Positions 10,601 to 25,600 of a DNA stretch of 64,000 bases are shown one piece after another. Location: NCBI GenBank assembly GCA_023634235.1, contig JAMKCF010000015.1, positions 5,681,698 to 5,745,697 on the forward strand, in the 5' to 3' direction. A model generated the notes under the pieces. It had not been told where the DNA came from. It saw only the letters and a program-made list of their open reading frames with translations, and searched no databases. Source of the DNA: Pisaster brevispinus (lineage: Eukaryota; Echinodermata; Asteroidea; Forcipulatida; Asteriidae). A program made the translations under genes and the position numbers. Position 1 is the stretch's first letter, and each line of letters opens with the position of its first letter.

Positions 10601-13600
10601 GAACGAGCAAACAGACAATATGAAGGCCCTTGTCAAACAGCTTGTTAATGAAGGTAGTAAAAAGCGAACTTTTTAAATTTTATCAGAAGATTCTCAATTG
10701 CCCTTCTATTGAAATCTGCCTTCCGGTATGCGCATGCATCCTGTTTTGCATAAATTGAGGTGTGACGCCATGGGGTCAGATCGCCCTTGAATTATGTGAC
10801 CTTTCATGTCACTCCATGTTTATATATACAAAACAAAATGTGTGCGCACACCAGCAGGCAGATTTCAAAAGAGGGCGGTTTTGATGTCAACAAAAGTTCA
10901 AACAGGTCTATAGGCCCATGAAAGTGCCCCAACCTCAACAGAGCAACTTGGAGGAAAGAAAAGGGAGGCGGGGATTTATTGTAACCGTGGAGAAAATAAC
11001 AAATTAAACAGTGTCGGGGGAGGAACATTTGAGTCATTCACTGACAACCAAGGGTGGCATAGTTGGCTTGTGCTTAGAGCATTCCCATCATACCACTGTG
11101 GCCCTGGTTTTCCGATTTCCGGCTAAGGTCATATGTGAGGCGAATTGTGCTTTGGTTCTTTCCAATGCCACAAGGTTTTTTCTCTTGGCCGTCCGGTTTT
11201 CTTTTCTCCGGAAACATCAAAGACTCTCTATCTCAGGTTGTGCTTCTTGGTCATTTATGGGTCGATGTGGCTGGCCGCCAAAGGGGCCCTTACATGCCTG
11301 TGGCTTGGGAGCATGCTGTAACCAACACGCTGTAATTCAGCTTGTCTGCTGCGAGTAAGGATGATTAGCCTCCCAAATTATAATTATTATTAAAACCAAA
11401 TCCCTGCAGAGTGACTCAAAGAGCCATAGTTGGTTGTCGATGCCAATGAAAAATTCCACCATCTCCGTACTTTTCAGGGAGATTGGAGTTTGTCAACGGA
11501 GGATGGTGCATGAATGATGAAGCTTCGACCCACTACAACGCCATCATTGATCAGATGACTGTCGGCTTACGGTTTCTCAAGGAGACGTTCGGAGACTGCG
11601 CAAAGCCACGGACAGCGTGGCAGATTGACCCCTTCGGACACTCGAGGGAGTATGCCTCTCTCGTGGCCCAGGTGAAATAGAACTTTGAACAATTCCCCTT
11701 CAATTAAATTCCCTTCCACTGTTAAACAATACTAAGCAGGTCATAGTATTTTGACAAACCCAATGAGTTTCTCAAAGCACTCCTTATTTGTATGACAGCT
11801 AAGCAGAGCTTTGTTTGAAACCCATTTAGCTCCTTGTAAGAGTTTACAAAGTGCGGCACAATCTGCAGCAAACCTCACCAGAAACACCATGGCAAACATC
11901 TTCTCTTTATGTTAAGTGTACAATTTTTTGTTAAATGTCCAAACAGACAGACATAGCAATTATGGTTCACCGTTTCACTTCGGGATTAAAAAACCTTTTC
12001 CTGTTACCCGTGCGAGATTATTTTGAGTCAAAAAGTAGCATTTAAGTAGCATTTAATTGTTTGGTTTTTCAATGAAACTCTGTTTAGACCCCCATATAAA
12101 GAAGTTTCTCATTGAAATTTCATTTGCAGATTTTTGTTTTTAGCAACAGCGGGGGTCTCCATATGCCATTTGCTTGATTGTAATCTGTATTTCTAATGGA
12201 GATATTTCTGGGGAAAAAATAGCTCTTGGAACCAGTGCAGTGTTGTAGTCGACACCTGAAAGTCTGAGACCAAGATCGAGAGCTTGACATTCAAGACCGA
12301 GATCAATATCGAAACCAGCCCTTCTGCGACCGAGACTTTTGCAGGCCGAAACCGAGACTGAGACCACAAAAAAGGTCTTGAGGCGGTCTTGAGACTGAGA
12401 CCAGGGCCCAATTTCATAAAGCTGCTTAATGGCCGATTTTGTGCCTACTGAGTGATTTCCATTTCATAGCGCTGCTAACTGTAAGCACACGTAAAGGCCT
12501 GCTAACCCTTCCGGTGCTAAACTGTATGAAAATGAAATGTAACAATGCAAATCCATGGTGAACGCACAAGACGGCTGCCTAACTTTCTTGCTAACCTGTG
12601 AAATACGCTTACGTTTAAGCAAAATTTTCTGCTATAGTTAGCACGAAAATTTGCTTACCGTTAAGCAGCACTATGAGACCTTGAGACCTACTATAACACT
12701 ACTTGCAACTTGCTTACCAACATTCAAAACCTAGAGGGATAAATCTGTGGAGGATTGGTACATGTACTTGCATGAAGTTTTAAGGCTGTGAGCTTTCAGA
12801 ATGACCCTTCACCCCCCCCACCCTCCTCCAGATAATTATTAATTCTCAAGTTAGTCCCATAAAATCTAGCTTGCTTTTATGTGATTTTCTTGCCCACACA
12901 GATGGGATTTGACAGTCTGTACTTTGCACGGCTGGACTACGTCGATAAGAAGACAAGAATTGCAGACATGAGGATGGAGCAGGTGTGGCATACATCACAG
13001 AGTCTTGGCAGTACCTCAGACCTGTTCTTCGGGGCGTTGTTTGCCCACTACGGCCCGCCAAAAGGGTTCTGCTTCGATACCTCCTGCGCTGACCCGCCCA
13101 TCATGGTATGGCACTGAAAAAAACCTATCCAAACAAATTGACAAAGCACCAATTTTTTTAGATCTGATAGCCTGGAGAATGCGGGTTTGAATCCTACTTC
13201 AGTATCTGGTTAAATTTGTTAATAATAATAACAGCATTTACGAAGTGCACAGTATCTGGAAGCCTAAGGCAAGGAAAAACACTAAGCTTGTTGACTAGGT
13301 AAGAGACGGAACAGATAAGTCTTAAAGGGAAAGTATACCTTTGGTTTTTGTAACCATTCGCTTCTTTTAATCCTATATAAATGTAGGTTTATACAATGAA
13401 ACTCTCCTGTGAAAATTTCATTTCAAAAGATTGACTTATTCTTGAGATACCGCCGAAAAAACTGGAGCGGATACGTCCACATAGAAGGAATAATCCGTAA
13501 TTGGAATACACAATCTGAGAAATGTTTCATGCAGAAACGTCTCTCAGATCGATGATCTTTTGAATGATTTTTTTCTAAAACCACATTCCTTCGAAGGGAA

Positions 13601-16600
13601 TTGTTTCACAAACTGTTATACATTGTCAACAGCTGCAAAGCTTCTTATCGAGTAGGTTTTTATGGTCATTAATTTTTGGAGTAATTACCAAAGGTATACC
13701 CTCCCTCTAAGATGGCGCTTGAATGAAGAAACACCCTTGAAATTCCTCAACTCGTCTGACAAGGAGTTCTGGCAGGATTCAGAAAGCACAGATTATAATG
13801 ATAATAATAATAATAATGACAATTTATGTAGCGTCCATCTATGAAACACGCTACAATAGAAAAGACAATAAAAATCAAAACAGTTTTAAAATCTTAGAGA
13901 AGATTTAGTGAAAAGGTAACCAAACCATATCACCTAGTATCACCAAGTATCTAGTGCCCAATACCTAAGGGTGTAAGGATAAAAGTTGCTATGTGATTGG
14001 GGACAGGTGCCTAATGGATAGGTCTAAATGCAAAGCTTAGACAAAAACTTCCTTTCTTGAAAAAAAACCAAACTTTTGGTTGCATTGGAATGTTTTCTGT
14101 ATTCTTCAGTGCTCCATTATTTTATGGAATCTTCCAAAACCTTAGAACCATCCTGTCAAACATTGCTGTAATTTAAGCAAAAAAAATTCTTGTCTATACT
14201 TTATACAGGATGATCCCAGTATGTTTGACTACAATGTTGATGAGAGAGTTGCGGCGTTTGTGAAACTTGCCAGAGAACAGGTAAGACAACATTCTTAAAT
14301 TGTCAAAGACCAGTGTGTGCACTTTGTAAGACCCCAACATGTGCACGAAATAACAAACCTGTGAAAGTTTGAGCTCATTTGGTCATTGGGGTCACATGAA
14401 TATAGTGAAAAGAAAAAAAAAACCTTATATGGACACAGAAGATAAAAACTAATTGTTTACTCGTTGTTTAAAACTAGCATTTCAAACAAAAGTATGTCAA
14501 GGAAAGTTTTCCATCATGACCATTTTTATTGACCCAATAGCACTCCGCACTAATGCTTGAAATTGAAGCTAAGCACCCGGATCTCAGAGAAACACATGCA
14601 TACATGTCCAAGTTATGTTGTCTACTCGCCTGTACTGACTATACTACTAGTGCAGTCTGGCGTGTTGATGATGCGGTAAGTGGTGGAACGTTCATCTGAC
14701 AGCCGGGTGTTTTGAGCAAAAGTGACGTCATTAGTGCGGAGTGCTGTTAACCAGGGGCCTTTCTCAAACCTCGGCTTGGGCTCCGGCTCAGTGCCGGGGC
14801 TCCGTGCCGCGCCGGCTCCGTGTGATACAAATACACGCTGCATCAACAATTTATAACGGAGCCCAAGCCGGAGACGGAGCCCAAGCCGAGGTTTGAGAAA
14901 GGCCCCTGGCAACATCATCGCAGAAATCTTGGTTCTATTTTGGTAGTCGGTGTCCCCTGTGTGTTACACAGTGTAGTGTGAATTATAGGTGAACCGACGT
15001 TTGCACACTCACCTGTTGACTCCGAAGTTGGTGAGCGGGTCACAGTCACCGTGTGTGGTGTGCATGTAAGAGGTCATGTAAGTTAAGTGCAGAGATGTGA
15101 ACATTTATACTTTCATGATTTGAAATGTAAAGTGCATTGAGACGTTATTGTGAAATGCGCTATATAAGAACTAGTTATTATTATTGTTATTTGGGGTTGA
15201 ACAAAGAAAAATTTACTAGAGCGTGACTTGAACCAAGGACCTCCATTTTAACATGCCAGCGTTCTACCAACTGAGCTATGTAGCCCTGTATGGGTGGTCT
15301 TCCTATTTTGTCAATATCCTTGGCCGTATAGCCAGGGATCACACCCAAGTTTACGATACAACCTGGGAAGTGGTAGCTTGGGGGATCACCTTAAGGGGAT
15401 GCGACTTTTGTATTTCAATTATCAAGTTATAAACCACAAGGAAAACTGGCTCGGTTAATTTTAAATTTTACTCAGTCAGTTTCCTCTTTTGGTCTACAAC
15501 TTGATATTTATATTTATATTTGATCAATTTTTTAATTGCAGTAAAATTTGGGAAAGCTACTTTTAACGGAAAATATTGTCTGTTCTTTTGTTAAGAATGC
15601 TACATACGGAACAAACCACATTATGTTCACCATGGGGTCGGACTTCCAGTACAGCAACGCACACATGTGGTACAAGAATTTGGACAAACTTATCAAATAT
15701 GTCAACGCCAAGGTGAGGAATCAACGCTCGATGACAGGTTTTTCCTTTAAGTTGGGAAATATTTTTTCGTTGGATCAGCTGCTACCATAAGCTTTCATTG
15801 GTTCAGGCCAGGGCCCAATTTCATGGAGCTATTTATACAAAGGAAAATTTTGCTTGATAATTTCTGCTGAGCACAAATTAGCAGGAAAGCAGTCACAGGT
15901 GGTCCATGTGAAGTGGTACTTTGGCTGGTTACCTTATTCTGGTAGTGCACGATTGTTTTGTGTTCAGCTACTTTTTGTGCTTCAGCCGCTCTATCATAAA
16001 GCCTGTAAGTAGACATGTTATGCGGACAGAGTGACCTTTTTGCCAGTGCCGAATCTGGGGTCAAATTTTAGGGGGGCACTAGGGGGTGCCCAATTTTGTC
16101 CATGGGGGCACTTCTAGTAGCTAATTAAAACTGTAGTTTCTTTTTGCATTTCTCTTAATTAAGCCCCTTTTTAGCACTCTTGTTATATCATTTACTATTT
16201 TTTTTATAAGGTGATCTGATGTAAGTGTAAAACCAAATACATTGTCTGCGTGTACATGGAAAAATGGTTTTAGAGTTATTGATTTGATCACATTAAAGCT
16301 TATAAAGTGTAACATTTCAGAGGTGAAAGGCAGGGAAAGAAATTATTTAAAAGCCAATGTTATACCCAAATGACTTTACAACTGGAGCGGATGGTTAGGG
16401 TCAAAGAAATTAATCAAAATAATATTTTGTTCTGACGTACACAGCAAAACGAGACGAGGGTGCACGCTTTGTACTCCACCCCGTCGTGTTACACAAAAAG
16501 CATCAATCAAGTAGCCAAGAAGTGGACCACAAAAAGCGACGACTTCTTCCCGTACGCCGATCACCCTCATGCTTTCTGGACTGGGTACTTTGTCAGTCGG

Positions 16601-19600
16601 CCAGCCCTCAAGGGTTACGTCAGAGACACTAACACGCTTCTTCAGGTAACGTGACCGTTTTCATCTGAAAATGTCTGAACTAAGGGCATTGTTACACCTA
16701 CGCAGTTGTTTACCGAGTACCGAGTGTCACTTACTCTGTTTCTAATGTGAGTGTTAAAAGGAGCCACAGACAACAAATATTTCTGTCAAAAGTATCGCTG
16801 CTAATATTCATGGAATCAAATACTTTGAAAATGTTATCCCAAATTTCGTTTGCGCTTTGCAAGCACAACATGAAGACGTTTGTACGTTCTCGTTTCCTAG
16901 TTTTGAACTGGTTGATTAAATAGTTCCTGATAGACGCCATCTTTTTGGGCAACTTGGGTTTTGGCTTGAAGCTGTGTTTATAGCTGTGTTTGCATTGGAC
17001 TTATTTTGGGTAAACTAACCGAGCAAATGGGTAACTCCCCTGTGCCGCTTGCAGTATTTACGCAAAACACATGATTGTGCGTAAAAAAAAAAATGATCAC
17101 TTCCTTTAAAGATGTCCGACTTTACACAGTATGACGTCAAGTGGGAACTATCTATTCCGGATTGCTACACAAATCCAATGGCACCACGGAAGAACGGCAA
17201 AGTTCGATCAAGCTGAAAATTTACCACACAAACTGCATGCGGGAATCAGAACTAGGACAAGACTTGTCAACTTTTTTTCCCTGAGGATTTGAAATATTCA
17301 TCCACTGTTCAGAAACAAAAACTTTCTGCTAAATTTTAACGACAATTTCTGTTTTAATTTCAGATTTGTAAACAGTTAGAAGTGTGGGGATCAGTTCTTC
17401 CTGGTTTGAAACTCCAAACAAACTCAGATTATTTAAGTAAGTACAAACTACTGTTAAAGCACAGGTTAAACTATTGGTTGACCACTTCACGTTGGTATTT
17501 TGTGTAAATTCTGTGCTTACCCACGTTACTAACTTTTTGGAGCTTCTTTAGTAATCGTTTCCCTTTGAAATTGAGTGCCACCACAAAACCAAAGTTGACC
17601 TTGGGACCCTTGAGTCCTAATCAGTTACCATTCAAACTTGCACTACATAGACATGCCATTGAAAATTACTACAGGTGTTGAGCTGGTGATTACCAAACAA
17701 AATTTTTTTTAATTATTGTATTTTTTTCTTTTCAGGGAAAGCTATGGCTGTTGCTCAGCATCATGATGCGGTTTCGTAAGTTTATCCTCAGATTTTCAGA
17801 AAGTGTTTGTTTCTCAGATTGCAGTTGTTGCTCTAGAGTCAGTTATTGACTGTCCTCGTATGCAATGCTCAGAGAAAAGCAGCCAAAAGCAGCCGTGCCC
17901 CTAACAATGAACCGATCCAGTAAGCTCCTCCCCTTCATGCATAGACCAATCACACCTACTATTGCACGCCCCAAATCTGAAGCTTTAAAATTCTATTCAT
18001 AAATACCTGGGACAGTTTAACCAATCTGATTGGTCGATAGGAGATCACGTGGCCATGTTTAAACGTGCGATATAAACACAGTCAGAAGTGATTAAACATG
18101 ACCTGGCCGTATGAAGTCAAAAGAGGGGACTTTCAGATGATTGCGCAGAGCACACAAATTTCACATCCCAATTTAAGTTGGTAGGTAACATATTTGGTTG
18201 GTGCAAGTTTGAATCTTCTGTGCGATGGTTTGAAATTTAAGGGCGCAAGTTATAAACTTGCGCGAGGAGCTACTCGGCTCTCAATTCATGCAGAAAAATT
18301 TAACGCAGAGGTGAGCTGAGGCTAAACTGTCAGACATGTTTTAAACTTTTACAGGGTTTTGGGATGGTTTTAATGGAGAGGTATTTATGAATGGGAATAA
18401 AAGAGTGGTGACTCAGTCTTAAACGCAAGTTTAAATACCTTGCAGGGTTGTGGGCTGTGCGGTAAAAAAGACCTCGCCTTCGGCTCGGTCCTTTATGACA
18501 TGGCCGCAACCCTGACGGTTTTAAACGATCATTTAAGACCTTGTCGCCACTCTTTGATTCCCTTATTACAAAATGTAAACAAGTTTCTGCCATTTGGATT
18601 TCAGTCGGCGTTTCTGTCTCTTGTTTGTGATGCTGGGCAGAGCAAGACGCACGTGTCAGATGTGCTACCAACGTGGGTGCCGTTAGTGGCTATGGCCGTG
18701 ATGGGTGGGCGGGGCTTGATGGATTGGTCTATTGCTGATGAATCCTTAAATTTTTTGTCAAAATGTTTTTGAAAGAAGTTTAAATTTTTTTCATTTTAGT
18801 GGTACTTCGAAACAGCATGTCGCTGATGACTATGCAGAGAGACTCTACATTGGCCGAACTCAGTGCAAGGTAAGTTTTACATCCAACTTGAAATAACATC
18901 AATAATTACGATACAATGGTTTATTATTATTAATATTGATGTTAATTTAACCCTCTCAGTATTCAGTGAGTTTAAAGGTTGAGTCACAGTTTTTAATGTC
19001 ATGCTAATTTATTGGCAAAGGTATAAATAAAGATACAATAAAAGTCACCTGTGAAAGTTTCAGCTGAATACAGTGTCTGCTTGCTGAGAAAACTGCAAAA
19101 AGCTGTCATGGTATTTTCACAAGAATCGTACCAACCGCACTCCAGCTTGTCGCAGCATTCGCGAACGGACACCAGCCCTCACAAATCTGGGAAACGATTC
19201 ATGAAATAATCGTTTCTCAGATTTGGGGTGAAAATTATCCAAACCATAATTACTTCAAAGGGAATCCTTCCTTAAAATAGTTTATACTATCAACAGCTGC
19301 AGTGCTTTTCACCAAGTAAGTTTTTATGGTCATTAGTTTGCGGAGTAGTTATTACATGTATTACCAATCTATGACCCTACCTTTGAGCAGGCTTGTTGAA
19401 AACTTAGCCAATAGAACGGTATTGCCTCAAATTGTTCATTCATTTTTTGCTGTCTGTCGTCGTAGAACCTCATTGGGAGTGTTCTCAGTAACTTGATGGA
19501 AAAAAATTCCTCCGTACCGGCACCAACGCCCCAGTTCTGCGACTATCTCAACGTCAGTGTTTGTCCCATCACGGAAACCTCAGCTCAGGTAAGCCATTTC

Positions 19601-22600
19601 AACCAAAACCAACATGGCGATAAGTGCGACATAATTCCATAATACAAACCACTTCACAAAGACTGGCTCCAAAGATTACCAGAAGCCCATTGAACTCGCT
19701 TGTCTTTGATGGTGTTCATTGTTGCTCTCCTAAGTACATTTTGATATCTACTGTCTTAATGTTAATGCCTTTTTACCGTATGGGGTCCTGTAAGGGTCTT
19801 GTGTTATCGTTTCTATGGGTTGTGGTTTTTCCTAGCGTTTTACAATTTGTTGTGGTTATTTTTGTGTTTTTCCTGTTTTTGCTGTTTAATTGTTGTCTTT
19901 TTTTGCTGTTTTTGCTTATTTAATTATTGTTGATTATTTTATTACGCGCCTGTGTACATTTTATGGAATGGGCGCAATAGAAATCAACGAATTATTATTA
20001 TTATTATTATTATTATTCATCCAAAAGTATAACTGCTTTCTTTCCCCATATTTTTTCGGAAAGACACATGGCCAAACGAGAATTCACAATTTTTTCTTGT
20101 CAGAAACTCGTATGATGGAACAGAAAGACCAAAAAAGAACGCACAAACTTTGGATTGCACCTTTGAGCTGGAGTTATCCAATAAAAACGACTTCACAAAG
20201 ACTCGTTCCAATGATTGTCAGAAGTCTATTGAACTTGCTCGTCTGTGATTGTATACATCCAAAAGTATTTCTCCTTTTTTACCCAATAAAAAAAATGTTT
20301 TGGATCGCAACTTTGGAACTGGAATTAGCCACAAATCTTTAGGTGTTTACATCTACACTTCCCTCTATTGAAATTTACCTGTTGGTGTGTGGCACGCAAT
20401 GTGTTTCTGCGTAAACTTGGTTCAGATTGTGAAAATGTACGTTCAGCAGCTGACATACTCCTCCTTGGATATGCTGTGAACAATTCATGGGGAATCTCAT
20501 TCTTTCCAGGTAGCTGCAGGGAAGTTCTGGAATGGTCTACCACATTTCATCAGAGCCATCTAGACAACAGACATTTTCAAAACAGCCTTGAAGACTCATC
20601 TTTTTTAATGAATATTTCAACTGTTTTTTATGCAGCACCTCTTTTTCATCTTTTCTTGCTTTTGCACCGTTGAAAGACGTCCACAGAGGAACTTATTATT
20701 TGGGCAAGCAAAATGAGTATTTTTGTGGGTGCTGGTGCTATAGAAGACGTCATTATTATTATTATTATTATTATTATTTCGAATATCCAAGGACCTGTGA
20801 TGTCACTCCTAGTCTAAATTTATGTGTTTTGTTTGGTCATGACGTCAGAGAGCACATTAAATCTGGTTTTGGATATCATTGAAATGATAATTTTAGATTT
20901 TTCGTTGCCGTTTTGGTTCATATTTCAGTTTACAGTAACCGCGTTTAACCCTCTTGCACGAGGAGTGACAACAGTAATACGGATACCGGTGAATTTCAAC
21001 TACTCCGTTACAGGCCCAAGTGGAAATCCAGTTACTAGCCAGGTTCGTTAAAAAGAGTTGAGACAACATTTTGGGTGAACCAAAGACAAATCGACAAGAT
21101 TTGAACCTGCGACCTCCGTGCTTAGGTGCCGGTGCTCTACTAACTGAGCTATCTACTGTAGCCCTATGGACGCGGTTTCTATATTTGGACATTATCTTTG
21201 TTCGGGGGTATCAGTCAGAGGTCCTGAGGCCATGCCCAGTTAATGATACCACCTGGGAAAGTGGTATTGAATGGCGATCATAAGGGGATGCAACTTTTTC
21301 TTTAAATATCAACTGGGTGACTGGGTAAATATAAATCAATTTCGGAAAACAAGGAAAAATTTACCTGAACTTGATTGTAATCTGTGACCTCTGAGTTTGC
21401 TTGACTACCAAGTGAGCTATTTAGCCCTATGTCGGCGGGCTCCGGGATGCACAAGGGTCGACTCGGGAAGCTAACCAAATACATCCTTCTTACTTGTGTC
21501 TGTTTTGTGGATAATCTCACAGTTGCAAGATGTTTCCATGGGTACCAAACAAGTAAGGAGATCCCGTGGCAATGCATCCAAGGAGTTGATTTTCCCGATC
21601 ACCGTACCCCCCCTTGGCTTCAGTAACTACGTCGTCAAACGCTTGCAAAAAGGTAAAATGTCATTTGACGTTTTTTAAAATAACAATTATGTATGAAAGA
21701 TTAATGTATTACTGTAAAAGTGGAGCAAGCTAGAGCGATATGTAACATGCAGTTGAAGTCAATGTATGACACCATGTAATTATAATGAACTGCACGAACT
21801 GAGCTGTCAACAAGTACCCTGTAGAACGTGGGCCCAATTTCATAGAGCCGCACCAGCACAAGTAGCTAAGCATAATAACATTATACTTACCAGAATAAAG
21901 GTTACCAGCCAAAATACCATGTCACATGTACCATTTGTGACTGGTATCCTGTTCATTTTTGCTTAGCCAACATTTTTAAGCACTATTTTCTACGTAATAG
22001 CAGCTCTATGAAATTGGACCCAGTTTGAAAAATGATGAATGCCATTTTGCAACAGTGTTTACATGCAACATGGGCCCCATGTTTGACAATATGGAGTTTG
22101 ATCCTCTGATGTTTCCCAAGCAGCATGTGCAGTTGTCCTTTTGGGGAATATCTCAACAGTTGGAAAGGTAGGACTATTCTAATTGGATCGTATAAGCGTT
22201 CCAGCGTGTACGTAAGTAGCGTTCCATTGGAACGTTCAAAACTATGCACGTATTCACTTGCATAGGATTGCTCCCTTACTTTAAGCATAATGATGCTCTC
22301 TCGCCAAACCTTCTGGCGATCCAATGGATTGCAGGTGTTTGCCCACTGGAACGTTCTTTTGCACCTAGACGGTGCCCGACTTTGAAAATGCCCCGTTACT
22401 GTAATCCCCCCAAAAAACAGGAGGTAGGCGAAAGTTTCAAGTTGCAAATTTTGCAGACAATTAAGAAAATGTCTGTTGATGTTTCTGCTCACCAGGGGAA
22501 ACCAAGACGTCAATTCTTCCTAAAGTGTTCCAACCTCGGTCTGATGAAGTGGTAGAAAACCAGGTATGATACAGTAACTGTCCGCCACATTATGTTGTCA

Positions 22601-25600
22601 TGTCAGTGCAAACACATTGTATCTCCTAAAAATAGCTCTTCCATTAATCGAGAGTTCGAAACGTTCTATCTTGCTTAGAATAGCCCGGATGTACACACAA
22701 AGCAAGATATGTACCTGGTATGAGGTTATTGAATGGAACATTTTCATGCGATATATTTTGCTTTTGAACGGAACAATTTCATGCGAGATACATTGTTTTT
22801 GATCGTGCGAGGTAACGATGCTTTTGCAAAACTGAGATCTGACGTTTGTGCACTGATACAATGAATAGTTTCTTGTAAAGGGTGAGGGAGGGTTCAGAGT
22901 CTCTTTTTATTAAGTAAGTGTTAAGATTGCATTATCTTTCTCGAGTTTGAAATGGACGAAACATTTTGAAGACGAAATCGCCGCGTCTGTTTTCTTTGAA
23001 TTGTGTTGGTTTAGGTGAATAGAAAAAATGAGAAAGTTAAGAATGAAAAAAAAAATACCAGAACTCTGTTAATAAAAAAGCTTTTGAATTGGGATTTATT
23101 TGAATATTTATGAAAAACATTGAAAATTGATAGAAAAGAATGCAAAGCCCTGCTACCACTGTGTAAACGGGGAAATATGAAAAAGGGGAAAACAATCCTT
23201 TGCAATTTAATGTAAAATTTCTTTGCCTGAACAGTTTCTCAGTCTGACGTTCGACGGTAGTACAGGACTTTTGAAGTCAATGACTGACAAGAGGTCAAAG
23301 TCATCCATGGCAGTCTCACAGTCTTTCTACTGGTACCAGAGCAGTACAGGAACCATTAATTTCCCTCAGGCGTCTGGGGCCTATATCTTTAGGCCAGCCC
23401 ATCCCACTCCTAAGCCCTTATTTGATGGCACGTCAGTCAGTATGACAGTCGTTAAGGTAAGATGTCCTGTCTGTTTAAATTGTTTGTGCATAAAGTTGCG
23501 AGCGAATTTTCTATTTACCTTTTCAAAAGAAAACAATTCTCCTCCAGCTGACTGTGTGGTTTTTGGTACGCAGTACATCTTGTATTTAATCTCACTATCC
23601 CAATTGTGTGATTTACCGGAAAGGCTCTCATCAGGAACCGTAATTGTGGTTCTTACAAATTCCATTATTGCATGTGGTTCTTACAAGAACTGTTACTAGA
23701 TATGGTTCTTACAAGAACCATTATTGGATATGGTTCTTAGAGGTACTGTGACTGGATATGGTTCTTACAAGAACCGTTAATGGATATGGTTCTTACAAGA
23801 ACCTTTTTAGATATGGTTCTTACAAGAACCATTATTGGATATGGTTCTTACAAGAACTGTGACTGGATATGGCTCTTACAAGAACCATTATTGGATATGG
23901 TTCTTACAAGAACTGTTATTAGATATTGTTCTTACAAGAATTGTTTCTAGATGTGGTTCTTACAAGAACCGTGATTTTATATGGTTCTTAAAAGAACCGT
24001 TTAGGAGATGGGTCTTATCAGAACTGTTATTGAATTTGGTTCTTACAAGAACCGTTATTGGATTTGGTTCTTACAAGAACTACTATTTGATGTGGTTCTT
24101 ACTAAAACTGTGTTGGTTGTTTCAAAGTATTTTTTTCGTACGAATTAACAGGGTCCTGTTGTAACAGAAGTTCGGCAGCAGTTTCAGCCATGGTTGAGTC
24201 AGGTTATCAGACTTTACAACAACAAGGAGTTTGCTGAGTTTGAATGGACGGTCGGTCCGATTCCATTCGAGTGAGTGTGGCATGTGAAATTTCAAAAAGC
24301 AACAACAAACATTTCCCAAAACCTTTTTTTTTGGGGGGGGAGAGCACCATATTTGGGGAAGTCTGTTTTTCCCAAAGTTATCTATAATTTCCTTTATCTG
24401 AAGACCTCTTAAGTTCACCAGTTTTGCATTATTTTCTATGTTTATTGTTTTTTTACAGAAAATTGTTTTTTTGTAAGATCAACTCATTCTGTTTTGATCT
24501 GATATAATGTTTTAAAAACGTTTCTTTTAATATATTTTTTTTCAACGATTAATTTCACAAAGAGCTAAGGCTTGTCTTGGGATGATTTTTTTACTGTTAC
24601 CATGGTGATTCATCTTGTCACATTACATCTGGCTCTGCAATAAAGATGACTTATTTATTTGTATTATTTTTAATCTTCTTGCTAATGAATACCAAGGGAT
24701 CTTCAAAAGGGACTATAGTGATGTAACCAGTTGGCCTAAAGATGCTTGTCTAGACTAGACGATGAAATGTTAAGTTTTGGATGTGGGAGGAAAACCCTAA
24801 ACAGAGAAAACTCATGTCGCCAGGTAGGGTTGGGAAACTCAATCCACATGGGAGACTCAAGTCTGAGGTGGGATTTGAACCAAAGTCCACAGAGGTGAAG
24901 TGTAGGGCCCAATTTGATAACGCTGTTTAACAGAAGATGATAATTATTAAATATGTCTGCTTAGCAATAATAGCAGGGAACCAGTTTCAAACAATACTCG
25001 TTACATGGTGTTTTAACTGGTAATTTGCTTCTGCTAATTAGCAAGATTTTGTGTATGCTTAAAAGCTCTATGAAATTAATTGGCACCTTATCCCTGTTGA
25101 CTTTATCATCTAAAAGTGAATGGTGTATGCAATAGAGACCCTCTCTGCTTAGTTTTGTCAATTGGAACTCAGGTTTGTACAAAATGTTGGAGAGCTATTG
25201 GTTTTTTTGTGTGAAGCCAAAGCTGCAGGGAACCAGTCAAAGTACTAGTCCATGTCATAACATTCTATACAATGTATTTGTTTGTTTACCAGGGATGGAA
25301 TAGGGAAAGAGATCATCACACGGTTCGACACGAATCTCAAGACAAACAGTACATTTTACACCGATGCGAATGGCCGACAGATGCTCAAGAGAATGTAAGT
25401 TTTAAAAAAAACACAGTCTTTTTATTTTAAGCATGAACTGGTTGCTATTTTCTTTTACTTTTTTTCCTTCATTTTAGATATTTCATTAACAATTTAACGT
25501 GGCTTTGTATCTTTGTTTGCTGTAGCCTTAATCACCGTGCTGACTGGGTGTACGTCAATTCAGACCCAACGTCTGGGAACTATTACCCAATCAACAGCCG

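Noticed and set aside
18440..18772. 110-codon open frame in MAN2B1 intron 10
   Set aside because: It overlaps an opposite-strand frame of equal length and matches no family I know. The flanking MAN2B1 exons splice cleanly around it.
19624..20342. Two hydrophobic open frames that resemble membrane proteins
   Set aside because: They lie within MAN2B1 intron 12 over T-rich low complexity and an (ATT)n run, so the hydrophobicity is a composition artefact.
20670..20882. Tyr-rich 70-codon frame
   Set aside because: The tyrosine run is the translation of the (ATT)n tail of a dead LINE.
23641..24115. CRISPR-like repeat array
   Set aside because: The units are contiguous tandem repeats with no unique spacers of constant length, and the context is clearly a eukaryotic intron.
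23835..24164. Open frame of 109 codons with many repeated peptides
   Set aside because: It is produced by the 28-bp intronic minisatellite; the peptide merely cycles through the three frames of the unit.
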